This document shows, piece by piece, positions 46,001-56,100 of a DNA stretch of 64,000 nucleotides. The DNA comes from Chlamydomonas sphaeroides (taxonomy: Eukaryota; Chlorophyta; Chlorophyceae; Chlamydomonadales; Chlamydomonadaceae), in NCBI GenBank assembly GCA_001662425.1, contig BDDC01000112.1, positions 9,691 to 73,690 of the forward strand, given 5' to 3'. A program made the position numbers and the translations under genes. Positions within the stretch are counted from its first letter, which is position 1; the number at the start of each line of letters is the position of its first letter. Below the pieces are notes generated by a model. The model had not been told where the DNA came from. It saw only the letters and a list, made by a program, of their open reading frames with translations, and made no database searches.

Positions 46001-47991
46001 CGACTACGCGCCCATCTCGGTGCGCCGCTCGTCCTTCCTTGCGGTGGGCGGCATCGACGAGAACATGAGCGACAGCGGCAGCTGCGGGGTGCACAGCGAC
46101 TATGACCTGCTGCTGCGCATGTGGATGGCCGGCTGGCAGGTGGGGCGGAAGGAGAGGGGGGAAAGGGGGCTGGGGGGGAAGGGTTTGGGTACGTGCCACA
46201 GCTGCGGGGTGCACAGCGACTACGACCTGCTGCTGCGCATGTGGATGGCGGGATGGCAGGTGGGGGCGGAGGGGGTAATGGGGTGGCATGGCGTGGCGCT
46301 GGGGAGGTCCGGCGGGCCCCTGCCCGGATGAACGGAACCCTGCCGCCCGCGCCCGCGCCGCCCATCCCAAATCAGGTGGCGTACGTGGAGGTGCCGGGCC
46401 TGGCCAAGGACCCCAAGGAGGAGGAGGGCGGCACGCACCGCAAGGGAGTGCAGGTGTGTCAGGAAGTAGTGTGTGCGTGTGGGGGGGCCAGCGAGGCCGC
46501 TTCCGGGTCACCCGCCACGGCCTCTCCACGGCCTTTCCACGACCGGGATGCGTTCTCCGCCAGGGGGGTGCAGGCGCGGCCCTTCCTCCGGCCGGGGGGC
46601 AGCGGGGCCCAGCGAGTCAGTGCCTGGGGTGGCCCAGCGGCCGCTCGCGTTAGGCTGCAAGGCTCCTGGCCGCCTGCACATGTGCTCAGCAAATGCGGGG
46701 CCGCACCGCCGCCCCCGTTCGCCGCGCCAACCAGTACTCTCCCTCGCCCACCACGCCCTCGCCACCTCCCACCGCGACCTCCGGCCCAGTCGTCCGTGCC
46801 CTCCTGCGCCGCCTGCCCTCCTCCGCCTGCTCCTTGCCCTCTCCGCGCAGGGCCTGTGCTGGGCGCGGCAGTGGGAGCAGGCCATCGGCTACATGCGACA
46901 GCGCTGGGGCCAGGCCAACCGCTGGGACCCGCAGGCGTACTACTGGTTCGGCAGCAATGTGAGGCCGCGGCAGCGCAGCGCAGCGCGCAGCGCAGGGCGG
47001 GGCGCGGGGCGCTGGGGCCGCGTGCGGGTGCCCGGTAGCGGGGGGTTGCGGAGGAGGGCGGTGGGCACGCCCTGCCTGACGCCGTGCCGGTTGGTCGCCT
47101 GCGCCCGGCCACGACATGACCCAAAGGGGGGCGCGGTAGAGCGTGCAGTCGCGCTTGCCGGGGGTTACATATGTGTATGAGCAGCGGTGATGCGCTGCCG
47201 CGGGCCGCTCCTGCCTGCTGCCTGCTGCGCCCTCCCGGGTGTTTGAGGTGCCGCCACATGGCCCCGGGGGGGCGGCCCTCCCGCGGTGTTGGTTGACTAG
47301 TCCGCTACTCGCCCGGTACGTCCCCAGGTGTTTGAGGTGGTGGCGGAGCACGTGCGGCTGCTGAACGTGCGGCTGCTGCAGCCCATCGAGCAGGTGGGTC
47401 GGGGCTGCCGGAGCGGGGGACTTGGCATGGCTGCGAGGCGAGAGGGGAAGAGACACGGTGGGCGCCTGCGGCGTGTGCCGGCTTGCTGTGCGGCTGCTGG
47501 AGGCCGTACAGGTGGCGTGCCGATTGGAATCGGGTGGTTGGAGGAGGCAGCCGGGGCAGGGGCCGTGCAAGGGCCGTGGTGGGGAAGGTTGCACGCGTGC
47601 AGAGGTGGCGTCAGGCGGACGGGTATGGGCAGGGGGAACATCGCTGCCCCCCCCCACCCCACACATACGCACGCACACCAACCGTGCCATTGCGCTGCTA
47701 CAGGTGGGCCTAGATCAGCGGACGTCACTGAGCCTGCGACGCTGCCTGTGCCGCCTCGCTCGTCCGCAACTGCAGGATGGGTACTGCCCCAACGGCTACG
47801 GCTGCTCCGAGGTGCCCCTTGACAACAGGACTGGCATCGCGCAGCCCGTGAGCCCGCCCTTCGGCCAACTGGGCTCATGGCCCAAGCACAAGCACGCGCC
47901 GTGGCTGGCAGCGGCTGGCAGCGAGCGGGGGAGGGCCAAGCGGGCGGCGGCGCGGCGGAAGCGGGCGGCGCGAGCGGGCAGGCGGAGATGA
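43061..47991 (+). CDS. GT2-like glycosyltransferase with N-terminal signal anchor
   Basis: Nine exons join in phase to 866 residues: 43061-44260, 44379-44470, 44750-44790, 45115-45688, 45986-46139, 46376-46453, 46851-46958, 47328-47393 and 47704-47991. Residues ~8-23 (ALLLAIFTCVLAATTC) form a signal peptide or anchor, followed by an Ala/Ser stem. The catalytic part has LVSLMVQYFNRPWMLPSL, FVIPVYSNNVHEIRSYNRLA, then ILVMLQ followed by DDDVFP (~401), matching the nucleotide-sugar-binding strand and DxD metal motif of GT-A enzymes. Later WVAIGDYAPISVRRSSFLAV and VHSDYDLLLRMW fit the acceptor half. A long acidic and low-complexity insert (Glu run near 45235-45270) interrupts the domain. The C-terminus is Arg/Lys-rich. 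A Golgi location is inferred. Donor and acceptor sugars are unknown. Copies of two exon edges lie in its introns. Confidence 0.78.
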
Positions 47992-48432
47992 TGCGGTGCG
48001 TGTGCGCATGGTGTAGCGAAGGGCGCGGCGGTGCTCTCGCGACGGCACGGCTGGTCTTGGATGTTCGTGGCCAGTGCGACCTGGTGCACCGGCGCCGTGC
48101 AGCTGCGGGCGGCGACAGCTTTGAGCGCAGACAGCCGGGGTCCACATGGGGAAGTCAGACGCGGGTACGTGGGCTGTCGTGTGCGCAGCACGCCCAGCAG
48201 GTCCCCCCATGTTGACTGAGCCGTCTCGCCACTGTTTTCCCCTCTAGTTTGTGTTTGCGTTCGTCCACACCCCTAGCTAAGGACCCGACAGCTCTACTTG
48301 CTCTCGCGACTTCCAATCTCGAGCTTCGAGAACAAACTCCTTGTCTTGTTGCTCAGCTGTGCTACAAATCTTGAGCACTCAAGGCATCGCGTAGCGCTCT
48401 TACATTAAGCACAAATACGAGGAGTCGCGACC
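47992..48432. other. Intergenic region glycosyltransferase to DNAAF2
   Basis: No coding feature was seen. The last 200 bp are clearly AT-richer and should be the DNAAF2 promoter and 5' UTR. No TGTAA was found for the upstream gene. Confidence 0.5.
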
Positions 48433-48873
48433 ATGGCAGGGGGCGCGGGCCAGCCGCAGGCGGAGATGCTGGAACAGGGGATTAAGGACCTCAATATGAC
48501 GCAGGATGTGGGTCGAATGGACTACGGGAGAAGACAGCGCTCATCGATCGACGCGCTTCGGCACATGCACAGTGCCAACGTCGTTCCCTCCCCTCCGCAG
48601 GAGATGGAAAAGATGGAGAAGGCGTTCAAGGACCCCAAGTTCGTGGAGTTGTTCTCTGACTACCTCAAGGAGGTGTCGGACCCCAAGGCAGGTCCCAGCC
48701 CTGTCCTCGCCTGACAAAGCCCCTTAGCAATATCCCCGCTAGGGGCAGGGACCGTGCCACTCGGTACAGATTGAAGCGTGGGCCGGCAGGCGCACGGCAG
48801 CGCGGCGTTGGGTGCCGCACGGGCCGGCACTAGGCTAACCTGCGCCAGTGTCCCCGCCTCCCGCGCCAGCCCC

Positions 48874-48933
<60 letters not shown>

Positions 48934-51900
48934 NNNNNNNNNNNNNNNNNNNNNNNNNNNNNNNNNNNNNNNNNNNNNNNNNNNNNNNNNNNNNNNNNNN
49001 NNNNNNNNNNNNNNNNNNNNNNNNNNNNNNNNNNNNNNNNNNNNNNNNNNNNNNNNNNNNNNNNNNNNNNNNNNNNNNNNNNNNNNNNNNNNNNNNNNNN
49101 NNNNNNNNNNNNNNNNNNNNNNNNNNNNNNNNNNNNNNNNNNNNNNNNNNNNNNNNNNNNNNNNNNNNNNNNNNNNNNNNNNNNNNNNNNNNNNNNNNNN
49201 NNNNNNNNNNNNNNNNNNNNNNNNCCCTCCCCCACCTCCCCCACCTCCCCCACCCGCCTAACAGGCCAAGGCCGAGAACGACGAGTACCTCCGCCAGATC
49301 GAGGCGCAGGGCCGCGGCGAGGACGTGTACGGCAAGGGCGTGCAGCTGGTGACGCCCGAGCCGCAGGCGGTCATCAAGTCCAAGGTGGTGGCCGGGGGCC
49401 AGGCTGGGCCGCAGGCCGAGGCCGCGGGCCAGGGGGCGGCGCCCAAGCCTGGCGTGCCACCCAAGGCGGGCGGCGAGTCGCTGCCCGTCGGCCAAAAGGT
49501 TTTTATCAACATCTGCACCTCTGACAAGGTGCGGTGGGTGGTGAGGGGCTGTGGGGCCAGGGACAGCCGGGCAGAGCGGCGGGTACGGCGCTGCCGGAGG
49601 AACGGGTGGGTAGCGGCCTTCCTAGGTGGGACTGGGGGTTGGTGCGGTGCAGGTCCGTGCACTTCTCGGTCCTATACGACCGTGCGTGCCTGGCATGTAA
49701 AGCGGCATGCCCCTGCTGGGCCCCGCACCACGGCCACACACATGCCGCCCCTCGGCTCCCCTCCCTCCCTTCCTCCACCCCTTTCCCCACCTCCCGACAG
49801 CTGGGCCGCTACTCGCTGGACGACGCCAAGGACTCCACGGGCGCCATCAGGAAGAAGCTGAGCATCCCGCTGTCGCTGGGGCCCAGGCGCATGGGCAAGG
49901 ACAAGAAGGGTGAGGCAGGGGATGCGGGTGCGACAGGGCGATGGGCCCGCGGCGTACGGGGGTGGTGGTGGGGAGCACAGCTGGCAGGGTGGGGTGGTTG
50001 TCGCCCTGGCTGGCCGGCAGGGCCGACACGACCAACCACCTGCCCCTTGCCTTCCCCTGGCTGCTGCCAGGCAACCCCGCCTGCGTGACCGACTTTGTGG
50101 TGCACCCCGACTCGTGGGCCTTTGCGATGGGGCACGCGGGGGCCATGGCCACCCTGACGGAGACGGTGAGGAAGAGGGCAAGGAGGACGGGACAAGGCGG
50201 GGGCACGGGGCTGCGTGGGAAAGGTGGCGGCAGGCCAGGGTGGCGCTATGGCTGCCACGGTGGGAGGGGGAGGGAGGGGAGCCAAGAGGGTCAAGGGATG
50301 AAGGTGGGGTTGAAAGGTCAGGAGTCTGGGGGTGGAGAGGGCAGGTAGGAAGGGAGGGACCGCAAGGAGCGCAGGCAGGAAGGGAGGAGGGCGGAAGGAA
50401 CATTTGGAAGGAAGCAGGCTGGAAAGGACGAGAGGTGACAATGAATGACCCAGCATTCCCCCGCCCGCCCCCCACCACACACACCACCCTGGCGCTCGCC
50501 CCTCCCACCCGCTCCCTCCCCCTGCCAGGCCCTGGAGCACGTGGAGCAGGTGACGGGCTGCCGCCTCAGTCGCAGCTGGCGCCGCCTCAACGCCAAGTTC
50601 AAGGCCACCGAGGGCGCCGAAAAGCCGCCCGTGCAATGCATCCGCACTGCGGTGCCCGAGGGGGGCGCGGAGGCCGTCGACGGCCGCATCCGGCCGCGGC
50701 CCCACGTGCCGGGCGTGGACCTGCCGGGCGCAAAGACCGCGCCGCCGGCCTCGGCGGGCGCGGGCGCGACAGCCGCAGCGGCGGCAGGGGCGGCGGGCGC
50801 GAAGCCTGCCGAGGGGGGCGCGGGGGGCGCGAGGAGCACGTTTTCGTTCGGCAAGCCCAAGGCGGCCAAGCCAGCGGAGCCAGAAAAGAAGATCGAGGTG
50901 CGGGCGGGAGGGCCGGCAGAGCGGGGGTTTGGGGCAGGCGCAGCCGGGGCTTGTGCCGATGTGCCGTGAACCGCCGGGTGGCGGCGCCGAGCCGCCCTCG
51001 CCGCCGCCTGCTTGACTCGTGGCCCTCCTGCCGCTGCCCCCTCCGGCCCCTGCCTGCGCCCGCAGGACCCGCAGCAGCCGGGCTTCCGCCACCCCGACGG
51101 CTGCGTGACGCCCGAGTGGAGCCTGGTGCACCGGGGCCAAGCGGAGCTGGCCGAGTCGTGGCGGGACGTGGGCCGCGGCCTGGCGGCGCCGCCCGCGGTG
51201 CCCAAGGTGGGGGAGCGGGCCAGGTAGTGCGGCAGGGGAGCGTGTGGGGGCCACAGCATGTGGTGCGGGGCCACCTGTTGGGGTCAGGTCGGGGCGGGCA
51301 GGAGGTGGGTGGTAAGTATTGGCAAGAGGATGTGTTGCAGCAGGTGGGTGGCGGCCGAGCAGGCCACCCTTGCCGTGCTGCCGCTGTCCTGTCGCCCGTT
51401 CCCCTGCGTCCTTCGCCCCTCCCCGCAACCTCCCATCAGGAGCTTGTGGGCCGCACCCTTCCCTCCTCACCCTTCCCTTTCGCACAGTGCCCCACCTCCT
51501 TCTTCCCTCTCAACCTCCCCTGCCTCGCCCCTCCACTCCTCCCTTCCCCCTTCAGGAGCTGGTGGTCCGCATCACGCTTCCGGAGGTGTCCTCCGCCGGG
51601 GCCGTGGACCTGGACGTGGGGCAGCGGCTGCTGGACATCAAGGTGGGGGACGACGAAGGGGGAGGCCAGGGTTAGTGGCAGGCACAGGGCGCCGGCGGAG
51701 CGTGCTGGACGGCGGGGTGGCGGGCGGCCCACGTTGCCGTGGAGCCCCCAACTCCCGCTGCTTCGGCTGCCACCACACGTACCATTTCTGTTACCTTGTT
51801 TTGGACACATTCTCCGTACCCGGCTGCTGTGCTGCAGCGGCTGCTCGCGCTCACGCGCTACCCCGCTGCCGCCGCCGCCTCCCCCTCCCTCCCGCCGGCC

Positions 51901-52525
51901 GCAGGTTCCCGGCCGCTACCGGCTGCAGGTGCCGCTGCCGTACGCCGTGGACGAGGAGCGCGGCCGCGCCAAGTTCATCAAGGAGCGGCGGCAGCTCGAG
52001 GTCACGCTGCCCGTCGTGCCGCCGCCGCCGCCGCCGATGCGGCCGGCGCCGACGCCGGTGGTTGAGGAGGCTGCGGCGGAGCCTCAGTCCGTACCGCAGG
52101 CAGAGCCGGCTGAGCAGGCGGCGGCGGCGGCTGGGGCTGGCGGCGACGTCGCGGGCTGCAGCGCGCAGGAGGTGGCGGCAGAGGTGCCGGGGAGCTCAGG
52201 GGCCGAGGAGCAGGCGGCGGGCTCGAGCCGGAATCGGGGCCACGAGGTGGAGCAGGAGGCGGCGGGTGCGCAGCCCGCGGAGCTGACGGAGAACCAGCGG
52301 AGGTGGATGGAGATCCACGCGGCGCAGAAGGCGGAGCAGGAGGCGGCGGCAGGGGCGGCGGGGTCGGGGGCGGAGACGGGGCAAGGGGCCGCGGCGGCAG
52401 GGGCAGGCGAGGCGCTGGTGGGCGGCGGGGAGGAGGCCAAGGTGAAGGCGGCGGTGGTGGAGGCGGCGGCGCCTACGGTGCTGCTGCGGCCGCGGCTGCA
52501 GCGGGACGCAATGGAGCTGGACTGA
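48433..52525 (+). CDS. DNAAF2: Dynein axonemal assembly factor 2 (Kintoun/PF13, PIH1 family)
   Basis: Nine exons join in phase to 615 residues: 48433-48507, 48601-48687, 49265-49528, 49801-49909, 50071-50165, 50529-50897, 51066-51206, 51556-51642 and 51905-52525. The PIH1 domain begins with FKDPKFVELFSDYLKEVSDP and continues through KVFINICTSDK, LSIPLSLGPRRMGKDK and VTDFVVHPDSWAFA to about residue 230. A CS-like domain follows (ELVVRITLPEV, then YRLQVPLPYAVDEERGRAKF, LEVTLPVV; ~381-450). The last ~150 residues are Ala/Glu-rich and disordered-looking. Kintoun/PF13 acts in the cytoplasm with HSP90/HSP70 to preassemble outer and inner dynein arms. Intron 2 uses a GC donor (aag|gcaggt) and contains a 59-base C run and an assembly gap. 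The exon order and phases agree on both sides of the gap, so no exon need be missing. Confidence 0.92.
48875..48933 (+). repeat. Poly-C tract at the edge of an assembly gap
   Basis: At least 59 uninterrupted C residues end at the N run, so the true length is unknown. The tract lies within DNAAF2 intron 2 and probably caused the assembly break. Confidence 0.9.
48934..49224. other. Assembly gap (291 N) inside DNAAF2 intron 2
   Basis: Undetermined bases; sequence after it is ccctcccccacctccccc-like, continuing into an acceptor. Confidence 0.98.
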
Positions 52526-53115
52526 GGGGGAAGCGGGTTGAGTGAGGAGTGTGAAGAAATGATGGGGGCAGCAGGGGAGATGAGGGGTGGGATTGAGCGT
52601 GAGGTGGGGGGTGCAGAGCAGGGCCGCAGTCTTGGCTGAGGGCTGTAGGCAAGGGCCAGGAGGCAAGGGCAGGCGAGTGGGCAAAGAGCAAGGTCCGCAC
52701 GACAACAAACGTCTTCACAGTTCTATTCTACTGTGAAACGTGTCCCAGCTGCGCATGGGTGCATGGCTCGCCCCCAAAAGAGGCCACCCATACCAGACGC
52801 AAAAACTCGGTCATTATGCAGTTGCCGCCGGGGCTATTTCAGGGGTCTCGGGCACACTGACCCCCGTGCCCTCACCCCACGGGCCGGACCTAGCCGCTCG
52901 ATCTGCCTCAACGGCAGGAATGCACATCTCAACGCACGCCGCCGCTGCTGCCGCTCTCGCTGTGTCGCGGCCGCTTATGAAATGCCCACACGTCATGCCG
53001 TACGTGCGTCGGCCAAGAACCTTGGGGTCGCTTTGCGGAAACCGTCCATCTTATTGTTCAGCGAACAGTCTCTCAGTCCCCGGAACGCGCGCAGCCCAAG
53101 AAGCGTCCATAAGTC
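52526..53115. other. Intergenic region DNAAF2 to MDR gene
   Basis: 590 bp with no supportable coding feature. The first ~150 bp are purine-rich 3' UTR-like sequence. No TGTAA was seen. Confidence 0.5.
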
Positions 53116-56100
53116 ATGGCCATCCCCGAGTCACAGACCGCCGTGCGGGTGAGGCCGCGCGCTGTATCGCGCTAACTAGCTTCGATTATGGGACAGCTCG
53201 TACTTGCGTACGCAAAGATCCGGAGGCTCACGCGACGTGTGCGCACCGATCGCGGAAACGCATGCGCAGGTGCACGGCGGAGGCACCGACTTCGACACCA
53301 CGGTCAAGGTTCGTGTGACCCTGCTACCGCGTCGCGCTCGCGGTCGCGCTCGCGACAGCTCGGCGTGCTCCCCGACAGCGACATCGTGCCGTAGGAATAC
53401 TCGGCGCCCACCCAACACCCGACCGCTCCCTCAGGTCGAGTCCATCCCCGTCCCCAAGCCCGGAGCCGGCGAGGTCCTGCTGCACATGAAGGCGCGCCCG
53501 CTCAACCCCGCCGACGTCTTCTGCGCGGTGAGCTGCTGCGGGCGGCGAGAGCTGGAAGGCCCGCCTCGGCGGCCTTCGCTAGGGCGCCTGGTCCGCGCCC
53601 TTGCCTCCGCCCCTGTCTCCCTTAACCTGCACGCTGTACCCCTGCCAGGCCTGGCTGTGATCCCCTTGACCCCGGCTCCCTCCCCCTTAGATCGGCGTGT
53701 ACCCGGGCTTCACGCCAAAGGCCATGCCGGCGGTGCTGGGGCTGGAGGGTGAGGCCGGGGGAAGGGGCGGCGCCCAGGGTGGGGCTACAAGGTGTTGCCT
53801 CGCAGCTTCACGCGCACGCGCAAGGCCACGCCCTCGCAGCTGGCCTGACATCGCCAACTCTCCATCTGCCTGCCCCCGGCCCTTTCCCTGCTCTCCAGGC
53901 GTGGCCACTGTTGCGGCGCTGGGTCCAGACTGCAGCGGACGGCTCAAGGAGGGTGACCGTGTGGTGGCGGCGCTGTGGCCGAGCGTGCAGGACGGCGTGG
54001 GCACGTGTGAGCGGCAGGAGGCGGAGGGGTGGAGGGGAAGCAGAGGGGGGAGGGCGTGTGTCCACAAATAGGTAAAGCAGCGCGTGTGCAGGAGCAGCGT
54101 GGGCTGCCCCTGAAGTGAGCGAGCCGCGGAGGGCGAGGGAGGGTCATGGAAGCTGGGCAGCGGTGTCGAGCGGCGCCACGCCCCGTCCCCAGTGTCTTGC
54201 GAGCACGCATGCAGCTGGCGGTGCGATGGCGCCCCGCCCCCCTGCCGCCAACCTGCTGCCTGCCTGCCACGCGCCTTGCCCACCGCAGGGCAGGAGTACC
54301 TGGCGGCGGCTGAGGAGAACCTGGTGGGGGCCGCTGGGGCGGGCAGGGCTGGCTGCAGGCGGCAGGGGCAGGCAGGGGGGGGCCGGAAGGGTCCGGGGGC
54401 AGGCAGGGGGGGCGGTGGGGCCAAGCAGGGTGCGCGGCAGGGCCCAGGGCCCGCAGGGAGCCCGCATGCCGGCCGGCACGGCTGGGGCTGGCGAGGGAAG
54501 GGCGAGACAAGCCAATGCGCCGCCGCGACACCTCCCTCCGCCTCCTCCCTCAGCATTACCAACCGCCTCCGCCCCACGGCGCCACGCCCCTCAGGTGCTC
54601 GTCCCCGCGGGCGTCTCCGACGAGGACGCCTGCCAGGTGGGGCTGCACGGCCATTGTCTTCACGTACAGGTTCCCCCCACAGCACCCTCGCATGCGCCTG
54701 CATGCTGCGTCACCCGGATGCTGGCGTAGGGCGCCCGGCCAGGGCGGCGAGTGAGGCACTGGAGGCGCGCGGCGCACTGCACTGGGACTGCACCCGGCAC
54801 CGTCAGCGGCCGGTGGTGCCGCGACCGGCGCCGGCTCCTGATGCCGCAACCGCCCCCGTCCTGGCCCTCACCCCACGGCCCGCCGTCCAGGCCCTCATCG
54901 CGCCGGTCCCCGTGGTGGCCATGTTTGACGAGCTGGCGCCGCCGGCGGGTGCGCATTGGCGTATGTGGGAACGCAATCACAGCTGATGATGATTGGTATG
55001 AAATGGTAGTGCAAAATTAGTGCATGCATTGGACAGCATTGAATGCCAGCGGCCATGTTTGACGAGCTGGCGCTGCCGGCGGGTGCGCATTGGCGTATGT
55101 GGGGGTTCATTACAGCTCATGGTCACGCATGTGAAACAGTGGTGCGCATCTGGGGTATAAGTTGTGCTAGTTCCCACGTTTAACGAGCTGGCGCCGCCGT
55201 AGGGTACGCGTGCGGTGTGCTACTCTATTTCGGCGCTATGTAGTTGATCACACATGTACCCTGCCTAACTTACGACAAACACACGCCCCCCCTCGGCCTC
55301 CCCCTCCACCTTCCCCCGTCCCCCAGGCGAGCTGGTCATCGTGACCGCCGCCGGCAGCGCGCTGGGCCGCATGGCCATCTCCTACGCGGGCCATAAGGGC
55401 GTGCGGGTGCTGGCCACCTGCCGCCGCGCCGAGCAGGTCGCGGAGCTCAAGGCCGCGGGGTGAGGGGCTGGGCCCGAGGGGGAAATTAGCCGCTGGGAAA
55501 GGCCGTCGTCGCGGTGGCGCCTGGTGCCTGGTGCAAAACCCGGCGGCGAAACCCGGCAAACTAAATGCCACCCTCCCTTGTCACAGCTGCTGTGGTGCTG
55601 CGGTGGTGGCCTTCCCCGGCGGGGGCGCTGAGGCCGAGGCCGACCCGTGGCACTAACCCAAGACCCTCCCCTTCCATTCCCCTTGACTTCAGAGCCACCG
55701 AGGTGGTGCTGCTGCCCGGCAAGGACGCCGAGGCCGAGGGCGCCGCGCTGGCGGCCGCCGCCAAGGCCCTCACCGGCGGCCGCGGCGCGTGGGGCGCCAT
55801 GGACGCGCTGAGCGGGGCGGCTGTGGGGCAGTGCGTGGCGGCGACCCGGGACGGCGGCCAGGTCATAGTGTACGGCCTCATGAACGGTGGGTGCGGGGCA
55901 GGCAGGGGGAGGCAGGGAAAGGGGCTTGGGTTCGTGCCGTGTCGGTCGGTGCGGGACCGCGTGCCTTGGAGAGCAGCGGCTGCGCTGCTCCCATCGGCAC
56001 TGCTTGGGCCTCTGCTGATGCCTCTGCTCAACCATAGAATCAGCCGGATGCCACGGCCGCGCTGATGCCGTGAACCACGTCCACACCTCAACCTTCTGGT

